64,000 nucleotides of DNA from positions 4,787,934-4,851,933 of the forward strand of contig OY725494.1 of NCBI GenBank assembly GCA_963281255.1, in the 5' to 3' direction. Made by a program: the position numbers and the translations under genes. Shown here piece by piece: positions 12,401 to 24,086 of the stretch. The notes under the pieces are model-generated. The model worked only from the letters and a program-made list of their open reading frames with translations, was not told the origin of the DNA and ran no database searches. The stretch comes from Aphrocallistes beatrix. Lineage: Eukaryota; Porifera; Hexactinellida; Sceptrulophora; Aphrocallistidae. The number at the start of each line of letters is the position of its first letter. Positions within the stretch are counted from its first letter, which is position 1.

Positions 12401-13265
12401 GATACCACAACTGATCTACTCGCATAACATCAGTTCTCAGGTAACCCAGCTGATTTGAACTGAATGTTGCAATCAAATAAAAGATTTTTCACAACCGCTA
12501 CACAAGCCTTAACCATATCCAATGTAAAGGAAAATTTGTTCCACCACATACGTCTTCAAAGGATAATTTTAAAACAGAGATTGATGTCTAAAGAGAGGCC
12601 TTTTGATTTGCATAGTACGTATAGTACCAACCATTGCAGTATTATCTGGGTTTTTAATGGAGGCGTGCATGGCTAGGTTTGCTACTACAGAGATTGAAAT
12701 CCTTTGATCCACGCTCCAGTATATTGTACCGTGTGGTGTGTGGGTTTGGCATCTTATACCTTAAGCTGGAGTGTTTCCTTTGAAAAGATAAGCGCCATGC
12801 AACGATATAGTATTACCTAACTCAGTGCTATAACCTAATCCTGTGACTCATTTAATCCGTGTTAACTTTATACTGTAGAACCTTCATAACGAACTCGTTG
12901 GGAAATCAAACATTATTTGATTATGCAATTATGTCTGCATAGTTTCACTGTGATACGAAGCGATATCTATTTGATCTTGTTTCCTTAGTGCCACACACAT
13001 AAACTCCTTGGCGCCATCTCAACTCCCACCTCGTGACAATTCTGGACTAATTCTTATCATCATAGGAGCTACAACCTTCTTCTCTGTCACACTCTCTATC
13101 ACGCTTCTAATTTTAGCTGTTGTGGTTATTATTAGCTACAGGAGCTTTCAGAAGCGGAGAATTAGGAAAATTCGCCTGTCCTTGGAATGTGAGCTGGAAG
13201 AAGACATGGGCGACCCACTCATGGTGGAGGAATTCGGTGTGTCTATTCCGACTGTAAATACTTAA
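9406..13265 (+). CDS. Small type I membrane protein with two FGCC repeats (193 aa), three exons
   Basis: Exons 9406-9500, 10179-10388 and 12989-13265 join with consistent phase (2, 2). Residues 1-20 are a signal peptide. The extracellular part has two copies of a short motif, FGCCADG followed by A-D-x2-KSNC (residues 33-51 and 67-84), each with three cysteines plus the cysteines C28 and C62 in front. Papilin-type proteins and many invertebrate secreted proteins carry similar FGCCxDG units. N-glycosylation sites are likely at N24, N99 and N102. A transmembrane helix spans about 122-153, followed by a basic stop-transfer stretch and an acidic 35-residue cytoplasmic tail. The function is unknown; a small receptor or adhesion molecule is plausible. 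Intron 2 (2.6 kb) contains two MITEs. The join to exon 3 rests on phase and splice consensus only, so the transmembrane assignment is less certain than the repeat exon. Confidence 0.7.
9617..9790. mobile_element. pogo/Tigger-like MITE, family P1, decayed right end
   Basis: The left end matches cagtcgactccgcttaata; the right end has extra bases and only partly matches. It lies in intron 1 of the FGCC-repeat gene. Confidence 0.75.
10590..11005. mobile_element. MITE with long imperfect terminal inverted repeats
   Basis: The first 45 or so bases, containing ttttggacaagagagatg and ttaaaatttgtag, reappear inverted at the end. The centre holds a second weaker inverted pair around gttatgtcgttttaaag. 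There is no coding capacity. It lies in intron 2 of the FGCC-repeat gene. Confidence 0.6.
11788..12268. mobile_element. Tc1-like MITE, family T1, diverged copy
   Basis: The ends carry ggacaaaagtgtttcaacac and, inverted, caaatacttttgtcc. The same family is at 28757-29230 and 43780-44254, with a partial copy at 35714. It lies in intron 2 of the FGCC-repeat gene. Confidence 0.7.
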
Positions 13266-13445
13266 TTGTTTATGTTTACTTCTATTTGAAAAACTTTATA
13301 TTTATTGTGTAAATATATGTTCCCCAACTCCCACACTTAATCCAAATGAAAATATCAACAATCTATAGTACAAAATCCTCAAGTAACTATCGCGTATTTT
13401 TTCTGAAGAATCATCAAGTTTTTCATTTCATGAGGGTCTTAAGTA

Positions 13446-13537
13446 CTCTAGGGGTCCGAATAAACGGGCCCCCCCGCTTATTAATTTTTGAAAAAGTTTC
13501 CACCCCCCCTCCCCCCCGTTTATTCGAACCCCTAGAG
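13446..13537. mobile_element. Short foldback MITE with C-rich core
   Basis: The ends are inverted repeats of ctctaggggtccgaataaac, flanked by TA. The core contains several runs of C. Confidence 0.6.
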
Positions 13538-15069
13538 TATGCTGAATGACACATAGTACGAAACTAATACAAGTGTTAACATTGATAAGTATCGTCTCTG
13601 CTTTATACTGAGCGTTTTATTCAGCATAAAATGAATTCAACTGATGCAGGGTGGAGTGCAGAAGTGGTTCGATTTGTTCTATTTTTATACGAATTAGGTT
13701 TCTCAATCTCTTCGAATACCAATATATATTCATGTTCTCACTGTTCCCTTCTTCTAAACCCTCGACCTGATTGCTATATGTTTGGAAAACTCGATTCTCC
13801 TCATGGTAGCTAATTTTAGTCTCAACTTTACTCTTCATAATGGAATCTTGGGTAGTACAGCAGTACAGAACATCTGATCTTAAGCTCAGAATGGCGATGA
13901 AAATATAAAATCAGCTGTTTCCTAACTTCATTCTGTTTTCAATAATTCAGCGAATGCAGTCTTCAGGTTTATGCTAGAGAACTAGCTTAGTATTTGCACG
14001 TGATATCATATACGGAGCTTGTATTCCATAGATTCTCTATCATACAAGTGATGAGTTAAGTTAGCTCTTTTGGCTACCGCCGCTGTCTAGCTTCAATTCA
14101 GAGATTCTCCGTGTCTTGTAACGAACGATCTAACGATTGGAAACGATTGCCAAATACGTTTGTAGATCAAAGCGTCTGATGCAAGTTCTGATTCAATCCG
14201 AATATATCACTTCTATATCAGCTGATTTCATGCCCCATTGCAATTAGATAACATTTTAATCTCGATTTTTGCCGCAGGATTGGCGTTAATTTTTAACACT
14301 GAACTTGTCCTCGTAGGACCTGAATATCTGATATACTTGGCTAAGCAAATTCTTTCGAAATGACGTTGAAATCAGTTAATTTATGTCTCTGGTGGTGGAA
14401 GGTTCAAATTGATATTTAAATTAACCATAACAGTTATTAAATTCCAGTTTGGTTTATTCCATTCGTAATTAGTTATTACAAAAACAAATCAACAATGAAC
14501 CTTTGGCTAAGGTTAATATTAGCTTTAGGTTCATTTCCACCGATCAGCTGTTTGACCAAATATCCTGCAATAAGCATTTATCAACTTTAGTTAATGTATA
14601 TAAATATCTCAAATTCTCATTGGTCAATCGAGTCAGCTGCAGAATGTTGAGGTTGACCAATGAATAGAGTGGATCTAACATTCCATTTGTGAAATTACGT
14701 GAATTTGTATTGAAATACACAATTCTATTCGATCTTATTCAAAAAGGAAACTTTCACAGCTGTTGGCGCCCTTAATGCTATCACATTGAATCGTACTGTT
14801 AGCCAAAACTCATAGTTTCTTCAGGAAAGAATGTAGCAGTTCTTTGATATATTATTTATTACATATTCCATTACTTTTGGCTCCTAGCGCAATTAAAACG
14901 AGAAAGTAATCTCGATTACCGTTCATCACAGACAGCACATACGAAGTGACTAATTGTCCAGATAATATATCACGTCAACCTCACACTGTCCAAATATAAC
15001 GAAATTAAATTGGTTGCGATTACATTTAACTACCCAAGTTTTTAAAATGGGTGATCTTTTCAACATTTA

Positions 15070-15213
15070 AAGGTTCCCATACATGATACGTACAACAAAG
15101 TTGCATGCAATAATTTTTCATGCAACAATGTCGAATATAGAACTTGTTCTATCTCCATGCGACATGTACCATTACATAATGCAACAAATTTGTATCGTGT
15201 ATGGGTCCCTTAA
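15070..15213. mobile_element. Short MITE with terminal inverted repeats
   Basis: The left end ggttcccatacatgatacg and the right end cgtgtatgggtccc are inverted copies, and inner segments around acaaagttgcatg also pair. There is no coding capacity. Confidence 0.55.
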
Positions 15214-15904
15214 ATTAACCTATTTTCACAGAATTGTACAGGAATTTTACTTTAAAGAGTCGTCCCTGATTATCTGTCGATCTATATAATTCGACTCTTC
15301 GACTTTAGTGTAATACAGAGTTCTTTTTTACGTGAGTCATATTCGATGTGTCCGAGTGCTTCGTAACTTTCGGTCTAATGAAACTGACTATACTTCGCAA
15401 CTTCTCCAGTTCTATTACTACAAAGGGAAATTAGGTATGTGTATACATAAAAAAATATAGTTTACATAGGATGATGTCTTATGAAAAAGTATTTATTACA
15501 ATACAAGAAAATTGGTTTGAAGAAGTTTGAAGTCTCTTTCCTTCTAAATACTGTATATTACATCCAAGCACTGGTTAGGATCTACTACAACTCTTCGATA
15601 TTCCACGATAAACCCCTGGTACGTATATCTGTAGTAAGCTCCTGTTTCTCAATTTTATTGTGTTCAAATCAATCACATTATTCTATTAGAATATTTTAAA
15701 AATCGTTTTCCTAACATTAACATCTCCCTTACTCACAATGGCTAATGACTGGTTGAATTACAATATACGTTTTAATGTTATTTGTGGTATGTTTACATTA
15801 CTACCAAATTTTCAGTGTATGCTCACATCAATTTCATACTTAACACTTCTTTCTACGTAGTTTTAGAGATGAGAAAAACAATACTGTATAACGGTTACAC
15901 TGGG

Positions 15905-16105
15905 TGCAAGGTATTAATACAGTCCTCCAGAGATACGCTCCTAGTCTCAAGTCTCTCAAACCCATAGATTTCCATACGCCTAAATCGATAAATAACATTA
16001 TAATATATGGTAAATTGGTAATATTCTAAATTTTCACGCTCCTAAACACTTTCGGGCTTAAAATCATATGCATAAAGGAGCGTCTAGTGCTCCTAGAGAA
16101 TCCAT
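15905..16105. repeat. Dispersed repeat with ggagcgt motifs
   Basis: The segment with aaattttcacgctcctaaac and atacgctcctagtctcaag occurs again in part at 16520-16626 and inverted at 30241-30425. It is probably a MITE of roughly 200 bases. Confidence 0.6.
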
Positions 16106-16257
16106 TGGTTGAAACATGCAGCAATTTTTTTTTCTGTAGTGGAGTTTATTCTTAGAAGAGTCCAATAATCTTCAGTTGACAAGATCATTCCTATTTAATA
16201 CAAGCAACATCAGAGATGCCCAAGGTTAAGAAACATTTGAGCGAAATTACTTTATTG

Positions 16258-16459
16258 TAACCATCCATCCATCCATCCATCCATCCATCCATCCATCCAT
16301 CCATCCATCCATCCATCCATCCATCCATCCATCCATCCATCCATCCATCCATCCATCCATCCATCCATCCATCCATCCATCCATCCATCCATCCATCCAT
16401 CCATCCATCCATCCATCCATCCATCCATCCATCCATCTATCCATCTATCCATCCATCCA
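16258..16459. repeat. (ATCC)n microsatellite, about 200 bases
   Basis: Roughly 50 near-perfect copies of atcc, with variant units (atct) only at the right end. Its translation on the minus strand gives artificial MDGW repeats, which are not a protein gene. Confidence 0.95.
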
Positions 16460-16519
16460 AGGGACGGGAGAACTCTGTAGAGAATGAGCTGTGTGTGATT
16501 AAGAATTAGATTTGATATT

Positions 16520-16626
16520 GGGTAAATTGGTAATATTCTAAATTTTCACGCTCCTAAACACTTTCGGGCTTAAAATCATATGCCTAAAGGAGCATCTCCT
16601 CCGCTCCTAGATAATCCATTGGCTGA
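16520..16626. repeat. Second partial copy of the ggagcgt repeat
   Basis: Nearly identical in sequence and orientation to 16011-16110, so the ATCC satellite is bracketed by a direct repeat of about 100 bases. Confidence 0.7.
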
Positions 16627-18804
16627 GTATCTATAGAGATATTTTATATGATAATAGGCATGGGTTCTTGAAATACTTACAGCACAACGTCCCTCAGTTA
16701 GGACCCGCACTAAATTAATCATAGAAACAGATATTAATGGAATGCACTCATTCAAATTCTCCTGTAAGACATTCCACCCAATAATTATGCATCTTTAATC
16801 TTGATCTTATCTGTCAGTTTGGTAAATCCAAGTTTGTAGCTTTTACATAGTTGAATAATTGTTTAACAATTCCAACACAGTCCATTCCACTCTCACGAAC
16901 TGAATAATGGACCTGGAAGTTGCATCATGAGCATAAGAGGTAGACTGACATGCAACGACTCCGATTGTAATCCGATTATTAAAGAACTTCGCATATTTAA
17001 GCTGATTACGTCAGGAAATATGTTCTGTTTCACCAACTCTATGACATCAGGTCCATAATGATTTGAAAAAGTGCAATTTCTAATTTTACTTAATTTGGAA
17101 GAAATTTATTGGATAATTAGCTCAGCTCTAAAATGAAATTCCTTAGCTATGAATTTTGATTGAAATATGCTCTTTCGAATCGTGACTTCATTGGTTGATT
17201 GTGTCGCGCAATGAACTGAAAGAAAGTTCAATTTAAATGTAAGATTAGAAACTCAACTTCCTTCCTACATCTACACTCTATACTTTTTGAACTCTCCAAC
17301 TTCATGCATGTTAATAATGTTAACATTTGGTTTGTGCATTCCTGACTCAGATTACTGTTGCTGGGTTCACTCTATTATTAATTTAACTCCTACAAAAACT
17401 GTTGGAGCGTTTTAATTAAATTCATTTAAACCATTTTGGGTGAATTTATAGTGAAACTATTAATTAATTTATCTAAAATCTTGAAAATCTTTTATTAACT
17501 TCCTCCGTTTTCTAGCTGATCGTAGATAATTAGTTTAGAAGAGAGACTTTTAAGTGGATGGTGGTTACTAAGTGAATTGATAAAATTCAATTAATTATTA
17601 TTCTACGAAGTAATAACATGGTTTACACTCTCTATTGATTTTACGAAGGTTTCCATTCGGATTTTTCAGTATTTATTATCTTTTAACTTAAGTACGAAAT
17701 ACAGGAAAATGTTTAATCACTAATAAAACGAAATAATTGATATTAAAGACTTGAATTCGATGAAAATTGCCGTAATTTCCTTTTTAAAGGATTTATAATT
17801 ATGGAAAGTCTAACCCTATTCGAGTGCAATGCAATTAGGAAGAAATTGATGAGGGTAAGAATAAAATTTACCGTGCTCATTATTTATGCAAATCCAGGTT
17901 ACGAGGGAGGTAACTTGGAATGGAGGTTTCGTCCTCAATAGAATTTAATATTAAATTTGAATAAATTTAGTGGTTATTTTAAGTAGCAGTGATTTGATTC
18001 GCCGAGTTTAATAAATTTAAATTTATACCCAACTTCCTCTGGTAATAGTTAAGAATTGAATAACTACTAGTGCATAGGTAACCAGGTGCACCATTACATA
18101 CCATTATATTGCAAATCAGTTCGTTGAATAAGATTATGTCCCCCACATAGTATGTACGACACAGCTGCCTCATGATACGTTAGGGTAGATGAGTTTGTTG
18201 CACCTGTTATCTTGTGCGAATACTGATCATTTTTTGTAATCAGCCAATTCTCTTTTTTGAGAATATTTAAAATTGAGATTAGCCATTGTGGAGTGTTGCT
18301 AATTTAGTTACAGATTGGTATAGCATGTAGCTGACCAATAGAATGCCATGGTTAAGGTGTCATTTCTTTGCTTCGTATCAGAGGCGGTGTCAGCCTACAG
18401 ATGTGGCACAAAGGTTATAAGTAGCACAGCTGTTCCCATTTACTGGAAATTCATTGGCCATTATGTTTTTTATCATCATATATCTTCAAATAATTTAGTC
18501 GGTCACCTGGTATGAACATTTGTTCATTGTTAGCCAATCATCTCTCCTCTTAGCATACATGGATTTGTATAAGCTCGCAAAAATTCCTTATTATTTTTGG
18601 TTAATTATGGTAATCCATTATTGATAGTTCCCCGCCCTAAGTATAGTCTATTTTTAGTATCATATATATATATATAGAGAATAACAGGTTTTACACAGAA
18701 GTGGGTCATTATTCGTAACATTCTAAATTTAGCTCAATTAATCCCACGAATCAAGTGATGGTGTTACAGTTGCGGTAAAATGGAACTATCCCGCATAGTT
18801 CCGG

Positions 18805-19548
18805 TTAGCTTTTGGATTCTTTGACGAGTTCTTTCGAATACTTTAGCTTGGGTGCGGTTACTGGGGTACAGATTCTGCTTCTGAACCCGATTTTGTCCAA
18901 AACGGTCTGCGACAACTTCTCGAAACAGCTGAGTACATTCTCACCTGTCATTGCGCTGGTCTCGATAAAGTTTGTTCTCCCTTCCTCGCTCCTTTTCCTT
19001 CCGGATGAAGTGGAGACCTTTCTTTCTCCCGTCAGATCTGTCTTGTTTCCAACCAGCATCACTGACACATTGCTTCTGCACCTCAGCTTCACTGTCTGCA
19101 GGAAATTCTGGACATTCTTGAAAGTGTTCTTCCGCGTCACGTCGTAAACTATTAGAACTCCGTCCGCTTTTTGATAAAAGTTGGTTGTGAGTTGTTCATA
19201 TCTAAAAAAATAATTACATTTCTAAAATGCAATCCTTGAAAACTAAATTTTTTAGCTTCTATTATTTTTAGTTCATATTCAATTAGTCCTAATTATAGTG
19301 TATTTTGTTTACAAAACAATTTCTCACCTCTCTTCGCCAGCCGTATCCAATATTTTTGTCTTTATCGTCATTCCTCGCACTCGAAGCATATGCATATACA
19401 TGTCGACTGCGATTGTTTGTAACATATTATTCTCAAAAGCGTCTCCCTTCATTAATCTTTTGCAAATCGCAGTCTTTCCGACTTGGCTATCTCCGATCAT
19501 GATGAATGTCATAAGTCTATCGTAGTTTCTCTCAATTAGACTCGCCAT
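18805..19548 (-). CDS. Rab-like small GTPase, two exons (205 aa), atypical
   Basis: Exon 1 is 19328-19548, exon 2 is 18805-19201, and the phase-2 join restores the text GEERYEQL. The G1 loop GDSQVGKT is at residues 19-26, the switch II motif DTAGEER at 68-74, NKTD at 126-129 and TSA at 155-157, so the nucleotide pocket is complete and the order is that of Ras/Rab GTPases. Two features are unusual. The catalytic Gln after DTAG is Glu (E72), which in Rab proteins would lower intrinsic GTP hydrolysis. The C-terminus ends in KESKS with no cysteine in the last 20 residues, so it cannot be geranylgeranylated in the standard way. Switch I reads TIAVDM instead of the usual Rab TIGIDF. A diverged Rab regulating vesicle traffic, or a soluble Ras-like protein, are both possible. 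Confidence 0.82.
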
Positions 19549-19588
19549 TGTTTTAATACAAACTTTTAATTATCAGTTGAATCTAATG

Positions 19589-19598
19589 TATTTATATG
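19589..19598 (-). promoter_or_regulatory. TATA box of Rab-like gene
   Basis: On the minus strand the sequence catataaata lies about 40 bases before the ATG at 19548. Confidence 0.5.
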
Positions 19599-20218
19599 TT
19601 TTGTGTAACAGTACAATTCTGTTGATCTGACAACTTAACCGCTGAGTATCAACCAATCAACTCATCAGCTGACCAGGTTGAATTTATTTTTGGCTGTTCA
19701 GCTTCATTGATAAATATTTTTTTAATTGCTGACCCCTGGAGTTTGTGTATATTGGCAAAATCAAATGAAACCGAGGAATTTACATTATAAAAGTGATTAT
19801 TTGTAAAATGTATCCTTTTTTTTAATATGCATATTTAGTGTTGATGGTTGACAAAACTAAACTCACGAATTCTTTTGATTCATGGCTTTGTTTCTGGTAG
19901 AAAGGTCTTGACCTGAAAGAATAATTATGGATATATTCAATTTATTTCAGTCGGCAAATTGAGACTTGAGTCACCATTGATAACAATCGATTTACTTCGA
20001 TGAATTAAATTAATTTAAATTTGAAATATTTTAGGGTTTCTTTAATTAACACGAAATATCTCAATTTCCATTTTGGTATTACATTTTTGAGGAATCATTC
20101 AACCGAGAACTTGCAAATTTTGAGACAAAGTATTTTGTACATACAGCTAAGTCGGGGTTTTTTTTGTCCAATCGATTTCAGGCCTAGGCGACAAAAGTCT
20201 ACGGATAGAACCCTACTA

Positions 20219-20664
20219 CCTTGCCTGGCCAAAAGTATTGGAACTCCATATTGCTTTGAATCATAAGTTTTGTGGGGGCCAATCAATTGAAACCGCCAAA
20301 GTTAATTAAAATCTAACATCGATTTCGAAATCTACACACTCGAACTAATCAATTTAAATCTTCCTATGGATTAATCCTTTCCAAAGAGTAATTACTAGCA
20401 CCTCAACTTGTGCCACTTGTCACTTGTTATGGCCATTTATTATGGAAACAGCGGATCAAGGTGGCACAAGTGAATATTATTAATTTATATATAGAAAACT
20501 TTTAGGCTGAATAATTCGAGTGCTTAGATTTCGCATTGCATTTGATATTAGATTTTCAGTAGCTATCGTGGTTTTAATGAATTGGCCTCATGGAGAGACC
20601 CATTTAGTATGATTTATGCTGCAAAACAATATGGTGGGTGTTCCAATACTTTTGGTCAGGAAGG
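20219..20664. mobile_element. Tc1/mariner-like MITE
   Basis: The ends ccttgcctggccaaaagtat and, inverted, atacttttggtcaggaagg are flanked by TA. The ends resemble, but are distinct from, those of family T1. Confidence 0.7.
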
Positions 20665-22125
20665 TATTTTGTAATGAAGCTGCTACTACGACTACTAAAA
20701 TAATGTTATAGAAGCCTAGAGACAAAAAACTATGATGGAAAAACCCTTCAACTATAATTGGAATGCGTATCTAACAAATTTGCAATCAAATTTAAAGTAA
20801 CGTCTCTAAAGCACTTTGATTCTAAAGCCGTATGAACTAGATTAGATAATACGAGTATTTGTATTGAGCTGAGATTGAATATTTTTCTGAATTTGTATGA
20901 TTGATTTGCCACTAGAAACCTTTTTCACTTCAACTGCTTTGTGAGGTGACTTATGATTATTCATCAAAGCTTCGACATGTCTTATCATATTAGCTCATAC
21001 ATCCTCTTTACTAAATTGACTGTATTCAGTGGGTTAGGACATGTTGTTTAACATATGTTGCATATATATTCAAGCTGAAATATCTCCACATCTGCAATAC
21101 CCACATTAAATGCAGGAATACAATAATGTATTATAAGCTTACTTTCTGTGGGTAGATTGTAAAATCATACGTTCCCATTTATAGAGTCATTTTGAACTAA
21201 CGTTAACCTCTGGAGCATTTAATATATAACCTGAAACCAACTTTCTGAAAAGCTATCAGCTGATTTAAACTGACTAGGTGAGAAGCCCTATTAGTTCTTC
21301 GATTTGTGTTGACTTGAATTAACGAACTCTTCATCATTTGAAGCACTACCTTAATAGTTTATGTCCTCCATCTTCACCACATTGCAAAGGTCAATGTTGT
21401 TGCTATGCGAATTTGTCAGATCTTGCATTTTAAAACTTCTTCTATACTAGTATCTAAAAGCCGAAGCTCCACTGAAACTCATAATCCAATTTTATACAAC
21501 CATACAAGCCTGTAAAAAGCTACAAAGCTAAAGTTTGTGTGTCTTAGGAGTAGCTACAGGTTTATATGTTAAAAGCAAACAGAACCATTGGTCCCCACAA
21601 CTTATTAATATCTTGAAACCGTAATAAATTCTATAATTAGATCTTTGAAAGTTTCCAGTGAAAACTATCGTTCGTCATTTGGAAATTATAATAAGACGAA
21701 GCTACGTCTTAACTTCAAAATGACCACTCAGGAATTCTCAATGAATACTCTTTCACGTCGGTAATCAGTTAAATTTTCTGATTTAAATTAACAAGTTATT
21801 TTGATTGTTTCCATACTCAGCGATATTTCGAATAATCATAACGAAGTTTCCATGAAAAATGTTTAATCTTATTTACCAGTAACTCTGCATCATGGTCAAG
21901 TAGCAAATCATGATTATTGGCAAATTGATTTCTATTCCTAAGACACGTGTGCACGTCTGTACGTGTACTAGGATAATGAGGTTATTTGAAAAAGCTGAAA
22001 GTAACCCTATTTTGCAATTTTATAACTTTATACGTCATTTGAATTTACTACATAATTCTGAGTGTATTAATGTACAAACCACATTCCTTGAATCATACTA
22101 GGCTTATTTGGTTACGGAGTATATA

Positions 22126-22296
22126 CAGTCGACTCCGCTTAATAGGGTCACATCGGTCAGAGGACATTTTGGCCCGATTAAGCGGAGAACCCTATTAACC
22201 GAAAATATGTTGTATTAGCTTCTATGTGTGAGAGCTATTCCATTCCCGCCAAAAGTGACCCGATTAAACAGTGACCCTATTAAGCGGAGTCGACTG
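22126..22296. mobile_element. pogo/Tigger-like MITE, family P1
   Basis: Both ends match the family (cagtcgactccgcttaatag and its inverse), with TA flanks. The interior is in the opposite orientation to the copy at 7406. Confidence 0.85.
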
Positions 22297-22714
22297 TATA
22301 TATATATATCTATGCATATATATCTATGTACGATGGAATGTGATATGATTGTCCCTCTATCTAACAGTCATTCTAAGTTCGCTAATTACCCTTCACAGTT
22401 ATGATGTAGAGAAGTATCATCAAATACTCACAAGGATTTCATAAGCTAAATTTTGAACCATGGATAAATATAGTTATGCCAGTTTTAACTTACAGAACAT
22501 TCTCTATCAGAATCTCCGTGTCATAGCTATCCATATATCTTACTTAACAAACAATTGTCTTTAACATAGAATACAAGATTTAACTTATGTTAAAATACAT
22601 TGGTTATTTGCATTAGCTGAATTGAAATGAAGATAACTACACATTTTGGACAATCACGTTGACTACTCATTGTTATATTGAAATGTGACTAAAAGTCCAA
22701 ATTCCACTGGAAGC

Positions 22715-24010
22715 TCACAGTACGATTTTATACAACCATACAGGCATCATTAAGATGATGATTGTTATAATTATAATTATTATTACTGGCGATTCCGCAG
22801 GAGTTTCTCTGCGCGGGATGGTAGATGTGGCAGAGGGAGAGGTGTTGTCAGGAGAGGAGCGTCTCTCTCGCACCCTCTTCTCCTGAGGAGAGGGTACATG
22901 CCGTGGAGGCACCTGGTTGCCCCGTCTCCTCTCCTCCCTCTCGCGCTGCTTCGCCTTATCTCGCTGGTCGTCCTCTTCCATCTCCAGACGATCCCTCTGC
23001 ACCCGCTCATCCTCTCTCAGGTCCTCCTCACGGATGCGATTCGCCTCCGCTCGCTTGCGCGCCTGATTCTCTGCCATCTGCTCCAGGTACTCCCGCTGTG
23101 GTGTCAGACCTGATCCTCCAGGCCTCGAGACCCCTCCTGATCCTCTCACCTGTTGCTGGTCCGCTTGCTTCTCTCTGCTGGTGTGCAGTGGGGAGATGTC
23201 GGCTAGCGCCTCCAGCTTGGGAGAGTCGCCGGTCCTCTCTCGGACTTGGTTCGCTTTGCTCAGGATTGTACGGTCTGCCACCACGCGGCCTGAGTTGTCC
23301 TTCAGTGGGGCGCCGGCTCCACCCTTCCCCCATGGGCTCCACTCTCCCATTGGTTCCTCTCGATTTTTTTTTCGTGGCTCTCTCCTATGAGCTACTGTGT
23401 CTAGTGAGGGGGAGTGATCAGGTTGCGGAGGGGTTTGATACTTCTCTGGAGACTCGAATTGGGATCGGGCCTCTGTCTGGTTCCGCTGGGTTGGAGGTGT
23501 GAGGGGACATGAGCTCCTAGGGGTCCGTTTTGCATCCTGGGCCACAGAGAACTCAACTTTGTTTCTTATTTGTTCTTTCAACTCTCTCCCGTAAACTTCC
23601 TTCCTCTTCCGTTCCTCCTCCCTTCCTCTTTCGCCCTTCCCAAATCCATCCATGAATCCGCCGAGCGACAGTTCCTTCCTTTCAGGAGGAGCACTCCTCG
23701 GCCGATTGCGATTGGGAGGGGAATGGCTACGTGTTCGTCTCTCCACACCCTGGTCCGCTCTGTCCGTTTCTCGAATCTTCATCTCACCCCGTGGCCCATG
23801 TCTCACCGAACCGTACATGTCCCCCTCCTCTGACCACTCCTGCGGGAACGTTACCCTCCTCTCTCGCGGAGGGGCGCCTAATTGCTGTATAAACTGAGAA
23901 TTATTCCTGTCTTTTGTGTCTATCTCCACATGGCCTTCACTCTGTTGTTTGGAGAGAAATTCATTATAATCTTTGTTCCTCTCTGCTCTCAACTTCGCTC
24001 TACTCTGCAT
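22715..24010 (-). CDS. CSPP1-like centrosome/spindle pole protein, large exon, 3' end uncertain
   Basis: The frame is rich in Arg, Glu, Lys and Pro and is predicted to be mostly disordered and helical. Recognisable family wording includes KLRAERNKDYNEFL at the start, SPWGKGGAGAPLKDNSG near residue 225 and EYLEQMAENQARKR near 310. These recall CSPP1, a microtubule-lumen and spindle-pole protein of centrosomes and cilia. The last 20 or so residues (a run of Ile, then VWLYKIVL) come from a tat-rich stretch and are probably intron read-through: a gtaataat donor follows ESP, so coding likely stops near 22792 and continues in an exon I did not identify. Upstream of the ATG a plausible acceptor (aacctag) sits 6 bases away, so this may be an internal exon. 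The base composition is much more GC-rich than the surroundings. It is divergent from FAM32A across about 1.4 kb of repeats. Confidence 0.6.
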   Translation of the reverse strand: MQSRAKLRAERNKDYNEFLSKQQSEGHVEIDTKDRNNSQFIQQLGAPPRERRVTFPQEWSEEGDMYGSVRHGPRGEMKIRETDRADQGVERRTRSHSPPNRNRPRSAPPERKELSLGGFMDGFGKGERGREEERKRKEVYGRELKEQIRNKVEFSVAQDAKRTPRSSCPLTPPTQRNQTEARSQFESPEKYQTPPQPDHSPSLDTVAHRREPRKKNREEPMGEWSPWGKGGAGAPLKDNSGRVVADRTILSKANQVRERTGDSPKLEALADISPLHTSREKQADQQQVRGSGGVSRPGGSGLTPQREYLEQMAENQARKRAEANRIREEDLREDERVQRDRLEMEEDDQRDKAKQREREERRRGNQVPPRHVPSPQEKRVRERRSSPDNTSPSATSTIPRRETPAESPVIIIIIITIIILMMPVWLYKIVL

Positions 24011-24029
24011 GTCCCTAGGTTAGCCAATA

Positions 24030-24086
24030 CTTCTCTACATCATTAGTTATCTGTGACCCTTCACGGATAACTAATGAAGTAGAGAG
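24030..24086. repeat. Short inverted repeat upstream of CSPP1-like exon
   Basis: The text ttctctacatcattagttat is followed after a short loop by its inverse, ataactaatgaagtagagag, making a strong hairpin. Confidence 0.6.

Larger units (their letters stand above)
13266..18804. other. Gene-poor stretch with repeats
   Basis: No coding exon recognised on either strand. Apart from the listed MITEs and the ATCC satellite, the sequence is AT-rich and unremarkable. Confidence 0.45.
19599..22714. other. Gene-poor stretch between Rab-like and CSPP1-like genes
   Basis: No exon recognised. It contains the MITEs at 20219-20664 and 22126-22296; the rest is AT-rich. A segment near 21470-21510 (tccactgaaactcataatcc) resembles 22695-22735, suggesting another dispersed repeat. 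Confidence 0.45.

Noticed and set aside
16191-16452. Minus-strand ORFs of MDGW repeats
   Set aside because: They are three-frame readings of the ATCC tetranucleotide satellite; a repeat of 4 bases without stops is open in all frames.
22825-23897. Plus-strand ORFs opposite the CSPP1-like exon
   Set aside because: They are shadows of a GC-rich, Arg/Glu-rich coding exon on the minus strand; they have no family resemblance.
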